A stretch of DNA of 64,000 nt, taken from assembly GCA_015063955.1 (NCBI GenBank), contig SVTD01000003.1, positions 1 through 64,000 of the forward strand, read 5' to 3'. The notes under the pieces are model-generated. The model saw nothing but the letters and a program-made list of their open reading frames with translations, was not told the DNA's origin and ran no database searches. Each line of letters opens with the position of its first letter. The first letter of the stretch is position 1. The stretch is from Oscillospiraceae bacterium. GTDB taxonomy: Bacteria > Bacillota > Clostridia > Oscillospirales > CAG-272. The position numbers and the translations under genes are program-made. Below are positions 16,986-27,065 of the stretch, piece by piece.

Positions 16986-18527
16986 ATGACCGGCGCAGTC
17001 CAGCTTTATAAAAAAGCAAAGCTCGGCATGACGAATATCGCTCCTGCCGCTCTCTTTGCACTTCTCATAATCCAGCCCCTCCTTGATATTATTTCCTACT
17101 GGGCAAACGAGTGGAGCTTCACCGCTCTCACTACCCTCGTCCGCTTCGGAATGTTTGCTTTCGTGATGGTATACTGCTATATCATCTCCGACAAGAAGAA
17201 GGTATACGTTATCGGCTCTGCCGTTATGCTGTTATACTGGATATTCCACATGATAGCCTGCTTCAGGGCTGAGGGCGGCTACGTTTCCATCGTGGGTGAT
17301 ATCAGCAATTTTTTCCGCACAGTCCATCTGCCCTATTTCACCTTCGCCTTCATAACCGTTTTCAGAAAGAGTGATAAGGTACCGGAATACGTGCAGAAGG
17401 CCTTCTGCATCAATATGATAATTATGATGCACGCTCTCGTCATCTCATATATGACGGGCACCCAGATATACACCTATGGCGATAAGGGCCTTATGAGCTG
17501 GGCAAGCGTTCACAATTCCCAGAGCGCGATCCTTGCCTTTATCGTTCCCCTCATGCTTCTCTACGCTTACAATAAGAAAAACAAGATAATGTACTACGTT
17601 ATCGCAACGGTATGCCTTATCAACCTGTTTTTCGTAGGCACGAAGGTGGACTATTTCTCCATCTTTATCATCGCCATCGGTATGATGGTGCTTCTCCTTA
17701 TCGAAAAGGAGAAGGATCTGTTCTATTACGTTACCCTCTTTCTCATCGCAATACTCTGCGCCCTCTGCTATAATCAGTCCATCGCCTTTGACGTAAAGAT
17801 CACACACGAGGTAGCAATGGACGTAAAGCAGGATTACGTTGAGGAGGTTGTTGAGCAGGATCCCGGCGAGGCACCTCTTCCCGACCATATAAGCTGGGAG
17901 ATCTTCGATTCTCTTTCTCCCAAGGAAAGATTCGATATCCGCAAGGTATACGATCTCTATCTCGGCCCAATGGTCCAGCGGTACGGCTTTGAAAGAGTGT
18001 TCGAGCGGTATAACTTCAGCCTTGTGGTAAAGGAGCTTACCGCCGCGCGGCAAATGAAGGTCCATTTTGCTGAAATGGCATTTGAGGATGCCAACACTAT
18101 GACAAAGCTCTTCGGCTATGAATATAAGACTCTGGTCTATGATTATACAAGAGTCAATAGCGAGGGAAAGACTGTAACCACACAGCACAATTACGATCTT
18201 GAAAACGACTTCCCCTCCGTATTCTATTACAGCGGATACGTGGGCTTTGCGATCTATATGCTCTTTATCGCATACTTCGTGGGACTGATAATCGTTGCAG
18301 TCATCACGAAATTCAAAAAGTGCGTCAACCTTGAAAACGGTCTTCTTGCCATCACGTTTGCGCTGGCACTGGGCTGCAGCCAGTTCTCAGGAAACGTACT
18401 GCGCCGTCCCAATGCTTCCATCTATATGTCCGTCATACTTGCCTACATCTATTATGTGACGGTGGTTCGTGAAAATGTCCGTTTCCGTGATCTTTTCTCA
18501 ATTTTTAAAAGAAAGAAAAAAAGCTGA
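16986..18527 (+). CDS. O-antigen ligase/polymerase-like multi-TM protein
   Basis: Multi-TM protein with large periplasmic-type loop, between wecB and a GT2. Confidence 0.7.
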   Translation: MTGAVQLYKKAKLGMTNIAPAALFALLIIQPLLDIISYWANEWSFTALTTLVRFGMFAFVMVYCYIISDKKKVYVIGSAVMLLYWIFHMIACFRAEGGYVSIVGDISNFFRTVHLPYFTFAFITVFRKSDKVPEYVQKAFCINMIIMMHALVISYMTGTQIYTYGDKGLMSWASVHNSQSAILAFIVPLMLLYAYNKKNKIMYYVIATVCLINLFFVGTKVDYFSIFIIAIGMMVLLLIEKEKDLFYYVTLFLIAILCALCYNQSIAFDVKITHEVAMDVKQDYVEEVVEQDPGEAPLPDHISWEIFDSLSPKERFDIRKVYDLYLGPMVQRYGFERVFERYNFSLVVKELTAARQMKVHFAEMAFEDANTMTKLFGYEYKTLVYDYTRVNSEGKTVTTQHNYDLENDFPSVFYYSGYVGFAIYMLFIAYFVGLIIVAVITKFKKCVNLENGLLAITFALALGCSQFSGNVLRRPNASIYMSVILAYIYYVTVVRENVRFRDLFSIFKRKKKS

Positions 18528-19516
18528 TGTATAAGTTAAGTATTATCGTTCCCATATACGGAGTTGAAAAATATCTGAACACCTGTCTTGATTCTATTTA
18601 TTCACAGGCAACGGACGAATGTCAGATCATCCTTGTAGACGACCAGTCTCCCGACAAATGCGGCGAGATCTGCGAGGAATATAAGGCAAAGTATCCCGAG
18701 CATACCACGGTCATCCATCAGGAGAACCGCGGTCTCGGCGGCGCCCGCAATGCGGGAATGGAGAGGGCGCAGGGCGAGTATCTGTTCTTCATCGACAGCG
18801 ATGACTATCTGCCCGATGATACTATCCCCCACATTCTTCACAACATAAAAAGATTCGGTGCTGACGTTTTCGTGTTCCCCTTTAATCTCGTGGATGAGGC
18901 AGGGAATATTCTCGGCAAATACAGAGACGATTTTGTTCCCAAAACTCCCATAAGCGTAAAGGATGACAAGGCTGTTCTTACAGGCATCCCCAGCGCGTGG
19001 AATAAGGTATGTAAAACAGATCTGTACCGCAGGCTCAATATTACTTTTCCCTCACGTGTGTGGTATGAGGATATAAGAACTACTCCAAAGCTCCTCTCAA
19101 AGGCAGACAGCGTAGTATTCCTTGAACGCGAGATGTATAATTATCTTCAGAGAGAGGGCTCCATCATGTCCAGCACAAAGGTGGAAAGAAACGTTGAGAT
19201 CATCGAAGCCCTTGAGGACCTTCTGGATTGGTTTAAGAAGGAAGGTACGTACGAGGAATTTCGCGAAGAGATCGATTATCTCATAATCGATCACGTTCTG
19301 GTTTCTGCAACGGTTCGCGTTCTGAGAAGCGCAGGCAAAAAGCATCCTCTCATCGAACAGCTTAGAAGCTTTACAAAGGAAAACTGCCCTTCCTTTACCA
19401 GCGGCAAAAACTACTACGTAAAGCACCGTATGCCCCGCTCGAGAAAGATCATCTACAGTCTTCTCAGAAAGAAGATGTACTCGGCAGTCAAGCTTATTTT
19501 CAGAATAAAGAAATAA
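18527..19516 (+). CDS. Glycosyltransferase family 2
   Basis: LSIIVPIYGVEKYLNTCLDSIYSQ, VDDQSPDKCGEICEEY, GGARNAGMERAQGEYLFFIDSDDYL. Confidence 0.93.
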   Translation: MYKLSIIVPIYGVEKYLNTCLDSIYSQATDECQIILVDDQSPDKCGEICEEYKAKYPEHTTVIHQENRGLGGARNAGMERAQGEYLFFIDSDDYLPDDTIPHILHNIKRFGADVFVFPFNLVDEAGNILGKYRDDFVPKTPISVKDDKAVLTGIPSAWNKVCKTDLYRRLNITFPSRVWYEDIRTTPKLLSKADSVVFLEREMYNYLQREGSIMSSTKVERNVEIIEALEDLLDWFKKEGTYEEFREEIDYLIIDHVLVSATVRVLRSAGKKHPLIEQLRSFTKENCPSFTSGKNYYVKHRMPRSRKIIYSLLRKKMYSAVKLIFRIKK

Positions 19517-19521
19517 AAGAC

Positions 19522-19555
19522 AAAAAAGCCTCCGTTTTTTCCCGGAGGCTTTCTT
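19522..19555 (+). terminator. Rho-independent terminator
   Basis: AAAGCCTCCG-ttttttcc-CGGAGGCTTTCTT. Confidence 0.7.
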
Positions 19556-19560
19556 ACTTG

Positions 19561-20295
19561 TTAATTATTATTTATTATCCTCAGAAATCTCTCAACGTAG
19601 CAGGAATCAAGCTTGCAGTTTTCGTATCCTGCGGTGCTTGCTTTCTTGGGAATATCAAGGGCAGTCAGCGCAAGGTCAAGCTCCTCAAGCTCAAGATACG
19701 TGTCCTCGTATCTCTCGATATCGGAGTTTGTCGTAGGCGCTGTAAATACGGTCATCTCACCGTCCAGATATATTTTGTAGTAGAAGCTGCCCTTTTTATC
19801 GTATTCCGTAAGGGAATGCTTCTTCTTTCCAAAGCCCGTTTCTATCCTTTCAACGTCCGAGTAGCCGTACTCCTCGCCGGAAAGATTGAAGGGAGAGACC
19901 TTGACGATCCTTTCGGGCGTTACGTATGTAAAGCTTGTAAAGCAGCAGTATCCGATGAACAGCCAGACCAGCGCAATAAGGATATTCCACTTTCCAAGCT
20001 TTTTTAGTATCGCAAACCAGGCAGGATCCTCGGGGTCCTCACTCTTTGGCAAAAGCTTGCCCTTTATAAGGGGAATAACGGTGCAAACCCCAATGCACAC
20101 GGGCACTGCAACGATTATTGCCAGCATATTTGAGCACAGAGGGGTATTTTCAAAAAACAGATAATCCTTTGGGAGGATCGTGCTTTCCAAAAGAAGATCT
20201 ATTGCAATGAATCCGCCTATCGTTACGGCAATGGCAACAAGGACCACAGCCACGGAAATAAGTATAAATAAAACATATCTCAGAGTATTTTTCAT
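19561..20295 (-). CDS. Hypothetical membrane protein
   Basis: 244-aa ORF with several TM segments. Confidence 0.7.
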   Translation of the reverse strand: MKNTLRYVLFILISVAVVLVAIAVTIGGFIAIDLLLESTILPKDYLFFENTPLCSNMLAIIVAVPVCIGVCTVIPLIKGKLLPKSEDPEDPAWFAILKKLGKWNILIALVWLFIGYCCFTSFTYVTPERIVKVSPFNLSGEEYGYSDVERIETGFGKKKHSLTEYDKKGSFYYKIYLDGEMTVFTAPTTNSDIERYEDTYLELEELDLALTALDIPKKASTAGYENCKLDSCYVERFLRIINNN

Positions 20296-20307
20296 ATGCC
20301 TTGTCCT

Positions 20308-20829
20308 TTATTGCGCCTTGACCGTTACCGACAGTTCGCCGGAAAGCTCAAAGTGCTTTTTATTGTAAACTGCCAGTATCTCACCCTTGCCGTCCTTCCC
20401 AACGACGAGATAGAACCCGTCGCCCTCCGTACAGCAGGAGTAAAGCTTTTCGGCGCTGACCTTCTTTTTCCAACGGTAAACGGAATTCGGGATCTCATAT
20501 CTTCCGTATTCCGAAAACTTAAGGACGTATTGTGTGTCGTAACGGCCGATGGGGCCATCACTTTTTTCGGAGAGCCGATCCGTCACTATGATAAACTCTC
20601 CCTTTGAGCTTTTTCTTAGCTTCAGGATATAAAAAACCGAGTAAAGGATTACCACGGCATCAAGACCGAGAGTTATCTGAGTTATGGAAGTAAAGCCGTA
20701 TTCCAGATACCCCATAACGGCTATCAAAGTGCAAAAGACGGCGGCAAACGCAAAAAACCATACGTATCTTACAACTAAGTCGCCAAGGTCCCTTTTTACG
20801 TTTTTTGCAGTCAACAGCTCTTTTCCCAT
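20308..20829 (-). CDS. Hypothetical membrane protein
   Basis: MGKELLTAKNVKRDLGDLVVRYVWFFAF...; ATG 20829 with RBS AAAGGATATG preferred over track start 20865. Confidence 0.68.
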   Translation of the reverse strand: MGKELLTAKNVKRDLGDLVVRYVWFFAFAAVFCTLIAVMGYLEYGFTSITQITLGLDAVVILYSVFYILKLRKSSKGEFIIVTDRLSEKSDGPIGRYDTQYVLKFSEYGRYEIPNSVYRWKKKVSAEKLYSCCTEGDGFYLVVGKDGKGEILAVYNKKHFELSGELSVTVKAQ

Positions 20830-21088
20830 AAAACATATCCTTTCAATTTTTCTATATCCTATCACATTTCCGGCAAAAAATCAAACAAAAAAGTAACAAA
20901 ACGGGACAAAAACGGCTTTTTGGGTAAAAGCACCCTAAGGCCCGAATTATGAAGGAGCTTGAGAGGCTGTCACCGGTTTTTATAAATTTGATAAATAAAA
21001 ACAAAAGTTATTTACAAAAGCAGGAAAAAGTAGTATAATAAAGTGAATATTTTTATCTATATCTCCATATAAGAAGGAGGGGTGCTCT

Positions 21089-21883
21089 ATGCTTTGCTGC
21101 GGACGTACCGACGTGGGCAAAAAAAGAAAAGTTAATCAGGACAGCTTTTTTTGCGAATATTTTGATAACGGAATGATGCTTTGCGTCGTTTGCGACGGTA
21201 TGGGCGGTGCTGCCGGCGGCGGTATCGCTTCCGGTCTTGCCTGCACAAGCTTCGTTGACAGCATTACTGATTTTGCCGAGGGCTACACCCCGCCCGAAAA
21301 GCTTACCCGAACTGACGAGCGCATTATCCGCAAGGTTCTGGCTGATGCCGTTGACTGCGCCAACAAGGCTGTTTTTGAAAAAGCCCTGGAGGATATCTCT
21401 CTCACCGGAATGGGTACGACCCTCGTTGCCACCCTCGCCGTCAACAGAACTCTTTTCACCGTCAACGTAGGCGACTCGAGAATGTATCTCATCAAGGACG
21501 GTGTCGCCCAGCAGATCACCAAGGATCACTCCTACGTGCAGTACCTCGTTGATACCGGCAAGATGACGGAGGAGGAGGCAAAAAGCTCCCTCAACAGAAA
21601 CATCATCACGAGAGCTGTCGGCACGGATACCGTGGTGGAGCCCGACATCTACCTTACCCGTCTTCCCGAGACAGCGCCCGGAGCTCTGCGGGACTACGTA
21701 GGTCTTCTCTGCTCCGACGGTCTTACCAACCACGTTTCTCCGGAGGATATCGGCGCCTGCGTCAAGCACGCCTGCGCGGTGGACTCGGACAGACAGCTCG
21801 GCCCTCTTTGCGAGATACTTATCGATATGGCAAACGAAGGCGGCGGAAGCGACAATATCACGGCAGTAGTTCTCACCGTCTGA
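21089..21883 (+). CDS. prpC: PP2C-family serine/threonine phosphatase
   Basis: TDVGKKRKVNQDSFF, VCDGMGGAAGG, VGDSRMYLI, GSDNITAVV motifs; followed by PASTA kinase. Confidence 0.94.
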   Translation: MLCCGRTDVGKKRKVNQDSFFCEYFDNGMMLCVVCDGMGGAAGGGIASGLACTSFVDSITDFAEGYTPPEKLTRTDERIIRKVLADAVDCANKAVFEKALEDISLTGMGTTLVATLAVNRTLFTVNVGDSRMYLIKDGVAQQITKDHSYVQYLVDTGKMTEEEAKSSLNRNIITRAVGTDTVVEPDIYLTRLPETAPGALRDYVGLLCSDGLTNHVSPEDIGACVKHACAVDSDRQLGPLCEILIDMANEGGGSDNITAVVLTV

Positions 21884-21904
21884 TGATTGCCTATAGGAGG
21901 TCAA

Positions 21905-23782
21905 ATGGAACTTTACGATAAATATGTCGGCGCCGTTCTTTCAGGTCGATACAGAATAGAACGGATCATCGGCGTTGGCGGTATGGCTGTGGTGTTCAAG
22001 GCCTTCGACCTGCTTATGAACAAGCACGTTGCCATTAAGCTCCTCAAGGAGGAGATAGCCGGCGAGGAGGACAGCGTCAAGCGCTTCGTCAACGAATCAA
22101 AGGCCGTTGCGATGATGTCTCACAGAAACGTTGTCAGCATTTACGACGTCAACGTCAGCGACGATATCAAGTATATCGTTATGGAATACATCGAGGGCAT
22201 CACCCTGCGCAATTATATGACCAAAAGAGGCAGGCTTACCCTCAGAGAAATCATCAGCTATACGGAGCAGATCCTTCTTGCTCTCAGTCATACGCATTCA
22301 AAGGGACTGGTCCACCGCGACATCAAGCCCCAGAACATTATGCTTCTCAAAAGCGGTATCATCAAGGTCACAGACTTCGGTATCGCAAAGCTGCCCAATG
22401 CCGAGACCGTCACTATGACGGACAAGGCTATCGGCACAGTATACTACATCAGCCCCGAGCAGGCAAGCGGTCACCCCATCGACAGGCGAAGCGACCTTTA
22501 CTCCCTCGGCGTTATGATGTACGAAATGGCAACAGGCGAGCTGCCCTTTACGGCAGACACCCCCGTTTCCGTTGCAATGATGCAGATCAACGATCAGGCA
22601 AAGGCTCCTTCCGAGCTCAACCCCGATATCCCCAAGGGACTTGAGCAGATCATCGGCATCGCTATGGAAAAGGACCCTCAGTACCGCTATCAGTCGGCTG
22701 AGGATATGCTCCGCCATATACGCCGTCTCAAGGAAAACCCCGGCGTTATCTTCAAGATCCCCAAAAAGCACGAGGAGGGCGAGCCCAAGAGCGTTCTCTC
22801 TCTCCTTACCGGCGGAGGCCCCGCATTCCCTATGATCGCAGGAGTTGCCCTCGCATTCTTTATAGTTTTCGCCATCGGCGCCGCCTTTGTTCTGGGCAAA
22901 GCGTCGGATGCAATGTCGCAAACGGTGGAAACCATCGAGGTAGATGATTTCGAGGGGCGGAATTACGACGCCACCCTGGCAGAAGCCTTGGAAAATTCAG
23001 ACAAATATACCGTTAAAATTGAATACGAATACTCCGATGCCTACGAGGCAGGAGTGATCATGGAGCAGTCCCCTGCCGCAGGCTCCTCCAAAAAGGTAAA
23101 GGTGGAGCTGACTCTCACAGTCTGCTCGGGAAATCGGGAGATCGATATGCCCTCCCTTTCCGACTACAACTATAAGGCGGCCATCAAGGAGCTCCGCAAC
23201 CGCGGACTTGATTACGCCATCGAGTACAAAAAGGATAATATCCGCTCCTCGGGTCAGGTCATCTCAACCTCTCCCGCCGCAGGCGAAAAGGTAAAGGTGG
23301 GAAGCACCGTTACAGTCTACGTGTGCGACGGCTTTGAGGACGGAGATATCAAGGTTCCCGATTTCGTTGGCATGACGGAAAAGAAGGCATTCAAAAAGCT
23401 CGTTGAGCTTGATCTTCTCCCCGGTGCCGTTTCCTACGTCAAGGATAAGGCAGACCGCGGAACCGTTATCAAGCAGTCTGTTGAAAAGGACAAGGAGGTC
23501 CTCCCGAACACCCGTATCGGTCTCACCATCAGCGGAGGCCCCGATTACGATCCTGCAAATCCCGACGGAACCACGGCTCCCGAGGAAACTACAGAGCCGC
23601 CCGAAACAACTGCTCCCGACACAACGACCGTGGATACCACCGATGCCGAGACCACGGAAGCTGAAACCACTGATCCTGTAACCGAGGATACTACCGATTC
23701 AGAAACCACGGGAGACGGCGCAGCAGAGGAAACTACGGGACCTGCAGACAACGAAAGCGCCGATAACAGTCAGTCAAACTAA
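21905..23782 (+). CDS. prkC: Serine/threonine protein kinase with PASTA repeats and Thr-rich C-terminal tail
   Basis: Kinase motifs GVGGMAVVFKAFD, VHRDIKPQNIML, VTDFGIAK; single TM; PASTA repeats. Confidence 0.95.
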   Translation: MELYDKYVGAVLSGRYRIERIIGVGGMAVVFKAFDLLMNKHVAIKLLKEEIAGEEDSVKRFVNESKAVAMMSHRNVVSIYDVNVSDDIKYIVMEYIEGITLRNYMTKRGRLTLREIISYTEQILLALSHTHSKGLVHRDIKPQNIMLLKSGIIKVTDFGIAKLPNAETVTMTDKAIGTVYYISPEQASGHPIDRRSDLYSLGVMMYEMATGELPFTADTPVSVAMMQINDQAKAPSELNPDIPKGLEQIIGIAMEKDPQYRYQSAEDMLRHIRRLKENPGVIFKIPKKHEEGEPKSVLSLLTGGGPAFPMIAGVALAFFIVFAIGAAFVLGKASDAMSQTVETIEVDDFEGRNYDATLAEALENSDKYTVKIEYEYSDAYEAGVIMEQSPAAGSSKKVKVELTLTVCSGNREIDMPSLSDYNYKAAIKELRNRGLDYAIEYKKDNIRSSGQVISTSPAAGEKVKVGSTVTVYVCDGFEDGDIKVPDFVGMTEKKAFKKLVELDLLPGAVSYVKDKADRGTVIKQSVEKDKEVLPNTRIGLTISGGPDYDPANPDGTTAPEETTEPPETTAPDTTTVDTTDAETTEAETTDPVTEDTTDSETTGDGAAEETTGPADNESADNSQSN

Positions 23783-23783
23783 A

Positions 23784-24740
23784 ATGAACGAAAAACAGTT
23801 TAAAGGAATTATAATCAAAGGGATCGGCGGACTGTACAACGTCCGCCCGATCCTGCCCGAGAGCACAGCTACGGTTGAGGACGGCACCGTTCCCTGCCGC
23901 GCAAGAGGCGTTTTCCGTCACGACGGAATAACTCCCCTCCCCGGAGATTCAGTCATCTGCGAGATTATCTCGGAGGAGCCCTGCGAGGGCGTGATCAATG
24001 AGATCGAGGAGCGCTCAAACTGCCTTATCCGTCCCGCTCTTGCCAACCTTACCCATCTCTTCATAGTTATCCCCGCAACCAAGCCCCGACCTGACCTGCT
24101 GACGGCAGACAAGCTCGTTTCCGCAGCAGAGGACAAGGGTATCGAGCCGGTCATCGTCATCACAAAGGAAGACCTTGACGAAGCCGAAACCGAGCGCATC
24201 GCAATGATATACCGCACCGGAGGCTTTTCCGTGTTCACCCTTTCGGGTCACACGGGAGACGGTGTGGCACAGCTTCTTTCCTACATGGAGGAGAATGCCA
24301 AAACCAGACTGACCGCCGCCTTTGCGGGAGTTTCAGGGGCGGGAAAATCGACACTTATGGCAAAGCTTTTTCCCACACTTTCTTTGAAAACGGGAGAGGT
24401 TAGCCGAAAGATCGAGCGCGGAAAGCATACCACCCGCCACGCAGAGCTTTACCCCCTGAAGGTGCTTGACAGCATGTGCTATATCGCCGACACCCCCGGC
24501 TTTTCAATGATAGACTTTGCCCGGTTTAACTTCACGGACAGAGAGGGCCTTCCCTATACCTTCAGAGAATTTGCCCCCCTTATGGGAGAATGCAGATATA
24601 CGAAATGCACCCACACGAAGGAAGAGGGCTGCGCCGTTCTTGAAAAGGTGAAAAGCGGAGAAATATCAAAAAACCGCCACGAAAGCTATATCGCAATGCT
24701 GGAGGAGATCAACAAGAATCCCCCCTGGAAGAAGAGATAA
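23784..24740 (+). CDS. rsgA: Ribosome small-subunit-dependent GTPase A
   Basis: GVSGAGKSTLMAKL, TTRHAELYPL, DTPGFSMID, CRYTKCTHTKEEGCAV zinc motif. Confidence 0.95.
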   Translation: MNEKQFKGIIIKGIGGLYNVRPILPESTATVEDGTVPCRARGVFRHDGITPLPGDSVICEIISEEPCEGVINEIEERSNCLIRPALANLTHLFIVIPATKPRPDLLTADKLVSAAEDKGIEPVIVITKEDLDEAETERIAMIYRTGGFSVFTLSGHTGDGVAQLLSYMEENAKTRLTAAFAGVSGAGKSTLMAKLFPTLSLKTGEVSRKIERGKHTTRHAELYPLKVLDSMCYIADTPGFSMIDFARFNFTDREGLPYTFREFAPLMGECRYTKCTHTKEEGCAVLEKVKSGEISKNRHESYIAMLEEINKNPPWKKR

Positions 24741-24742
24741 CG

Positions 24743-24777
24743 AAAAAGAGATCCGCGAACGCGGATCTCTTTTTCGT
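24743..24777 (+). terminator. Rho-independent terminator
   Basis: AAAAAGAGATCCGCG-aac-GCGGATCTCTTTTTC. Confidence 0.8.
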
Positions 24778-24818
24778 TCCAATTCGAGTTTGTAGGAGAG
24801 TGGAACGGTCGCTTTTTT
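24778..24818 (+). repeat. Degenerate end remnant of the MITE-like element
   Basis: TTCCAATTCGAGTTTGTAGGAGAGTGGAACGGTCGCTTTTTT resembles the left end of the element at 33158. Confidence 0.5.
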
Positions 24819-24878
24819 GTGCGAAAGCAAAGAAAACAATAATTGTGTCTTCAGCTCTTTCGCACTAAAGTACCCGCA

Positions 24879-26621
24879 TCAGTCTTCGTCGGGAAAGCTC
24901 TTCGAAAAGGCCTCGTAAAGCTTTTCCCAAATGCTCTTCATCGTGTCCTCATCAACCTTGACGATCTGTCTGTCATAGGTGCAAAGTCCGTTAGTCTCGT
25001 CCTCAACGTCGGAAAGCTGGGTGAGAACTGCGGCGCAAAGCCCGCTCTCTTCGATCTGGGGTACTATCTCCGAAAGGTAAAGCTCTTCAAGTCCTGCGGT
25101 CAGCTCCTCGGGGCTACGGAAGGTCTTATAGCCGTAGTTATCCGCAAGATTGAAGGAATGACCCCAAACCTTGTACGAATATCCCCCGAACTCGGAAAGA
25201 ACCAAGGGCTTTTTTGGGTGGGGCTTCAGCTTGATCTTTCTGAAATAAACGTGCTCGCTTTTTACGTCGCTTTCGCCCCCGTCAAACCAGCCGCTGGCGC
25301 TGTCCCAGATCCTTGTGGGATCAAGGGCCTTCAGCTCTTTGTATATCCTTCCCGTATCGTACTGTCCCCAGCCCTCGTTGAAAATGGTATAGTAGCAGAC
25401 CGAGGGGTGATTATACAAAAGAGCCACCGTTTTTCTTGAATCCTCTTCAAAATGACGGGCACGGCGGGGAGATGCCTTTCTCGGAAGGCTTTTTTTAATG
25501 CCTATCGTGGGAAGCACCGTATCCTGAATATATCTGTAGACTCCGGAATTGACCATATCCTGAAAGACCGCCATTCCGTACAGATCGCAATAGTAGTAGA
25601 AAATATCCGGCTCTGTTTTTATGTGCTTGCGAAGCATATTGAAGCCCAGGCGCTTCATGGTCAGAACGTCCCACTTATAGCCCTCGGGGCTGGCGGGAAG
25701 GTATATTCCGTCTGAAAAATACCCCTGATCCAGAAGTCCGTGGAAGAAATAGGGCTCGCCGTTCAGACAGATAACTGCCCTGCCCTTTCGCTTTTCAACG
25801 GTGACGGTTCTCAGGGCAAAATATGATTCTATCCTGTCCTCGCCGCAGGTAAGGGTGAAGTAATAAAGATAGGGCTCCTCGGGAGTCCAGTTTTTGGCGT
25901 TATCTATCCTTACGGTAATGCTGTCGCCCTCGTAGAGCCTTTCTATATCGCCCCTCTCCGTATGGATAACGAGCTTTTTTTGCCCCGTCCCGCCCTCGCT
26001 CTCTATTGTGATGCTGTCGAGGGTTGGGGTGAGCTTTACGGATTTTATATAGTCCTTTGCCACACCCTCAAGCCACACGGGCTGCCATATTCCGGAAATT
26101 GGGGTGTACCACATTCCGCCCCTCTTTTCCCTCTGCTTTCCGTAGGCAAGCTCACGGTCAAGAGTGTCGGTGATCTCCACCGTCAGAGTATTTTCTCTCT
26201 GCAAAAGCTCTCCGACCTCGTAGGAAAAGGGCAGATAGCCGCCAACGTGCTCAGATAGCTCCGTTCCGTTGAGCCATACCCTTGCCGTCTGGTCTGCGGC
26301 GCCGAAATGAAGAAGCGCCTGACTGCTGCCAATCTCGCCGTTCAGCTTGAAGGTCTTTTTATAGATATACTTTTCGTCCCTTTCCTTTTTTCGCCCGATA
26401 TTTGAAAGACGGGACTCGGGAACGAAGGGGACCTTTATTTTCCCAAGGTACTCCTCTCCCCCGTCGGTGCGCGAGAAAAGCTCCCACTCTCCGCAAAGGG
26501 AAAGGTAGGATTCTCTTTTCATCTGGGGGCGTGGATACTCCTCCCAGCCGGCACCTCCGCTTTTTTCAAAGGGGGTAAAAAGATCGCAAAAGGAAGTGTT
26601 TTTCGCTTTCATCGGGCTCAC
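24879..26621 (-). CDS. Glycoside hydrolase family 2 protein (beta-galactosidase/glucuronidase-like)
   Basis: N-terminal sugar-binding domain, LRKHIKTEPDIFYYYCDLYGMAVFQDM, YYTIFNEGWGQ, LSEFGGY motifs. Confidence 0.92.
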   Translation of the reverse strand: MSPMKAKNTSFCDLFTPFEKSGGAGWEEYPRPQMKRESYLSLCGEWELFSRTDGGEEYLGKIKVPFVPESRLSNIGRKKERDEKYIYKKTFKLNGEIGSSQALLHFGAADQTARVWLNGTELSEHVGGYLPFSYEVGELLQRENTLTVEITDTLDRELAYGKQREKRGGMWYTPISGIWQPVWLEGVAKDYIKSVKLTPTLDSITIESEGGTGQKKLVIHTERGDIERLYEGDSITVRIDNAKNWTPEEPYLYYFTLTCGEDRIESYFALRTVTVEKRKGRAVICLNGEPYFFHGLLDQGYFSDGIYLPASPEGYKWDVLTMKRLGFNMLRKHIKTEPDIFYYYCDLYGMAVFQDMVNSGVYRYIQDTVLPTIGIKKSLPRKASPRRARHFEEDSRKTVALLYNHPSVCYYTIFNEGWGQYDTGRIYKELKALDPTRIWDSASGWFDGGESDVKSEHVYFRKIKLKPHPKKPLVLSEFGGYSYKVWGHSFNLADNYGYKTFRSPEELTAGLEELYLSEIVPQIEESGLCAAVLTQLSDVEDETNGLCTYDRQIVKVDEDTMKSIWEKLYEAFSKSFPDED

Positions 26622-26776
26622 CTTTACGTTTTTTTATAAGTATACCATATTTCGCCCGATTTTCCTATATCTGCAACCCTCTTTTCTTAAAAAAAGGGTT
26701 GAAATTCTTTCCTCAATCGTATATAATGACTCTCGGCGATTTTTTTACATAACAAGTTTCAGAAAGGAGAAATACA

Positions 26777-27013
26777 ATGAAGAAGATCATTTGCAAGGTT
26801 GAATACGATACCGAGGCATCCGAGATCGTTGCAAAGTTCACAAGCGGTGAGCTTGGCGATCCCGCAGGCTATGAAGAAACTCTCTACGTAACAGCAGAGG
26901 GCAAGTACTTCATTTACACAAACGGCGGCGCTGAATCCATTTATCCCGAGGAGAACATCAAGAGAATCGCGAAGGATAAGATCGACGCCTGGAAGACAGA
27001 GCACTCTCTCTGA
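26777..27013 (+). CDS. Small conserved hypothetical protein
   Basis: 78-aa ORF, RBS AGAAAGGAGAA, followed by terminator. Confidence 0.75.
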   Translation: MKKIICKVEYDTEASEIVAKFTSGELGDPAGYEETLYVTAEGKYFIYTNGGAESIYPEENIKRIAKDKIDAWKTEHSL

Positions 27014-27026
27014 TAAGTATATCAAA

Positions 27027-27065
27027 AACAGCCTTGCTGCCAATGCAGCAAGGCTGTTTTTTTAC
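27027..27065 (+). terminator. Rho-independent terminator
   Basis: AACAGCCTTGCTG-ccaat-GCAGCAAGGCTGTTTTTTT. Confidence 0.85.

Noticed and set aside
17445-18188. 247-aa minus-strand ORF
   Set aside because: Antisense within the O-antigen ligase-like gene.
21053-21904. 283-aa minus-strand ORF
   Set aside because: Antisense to the PP2C phosphatase gene.
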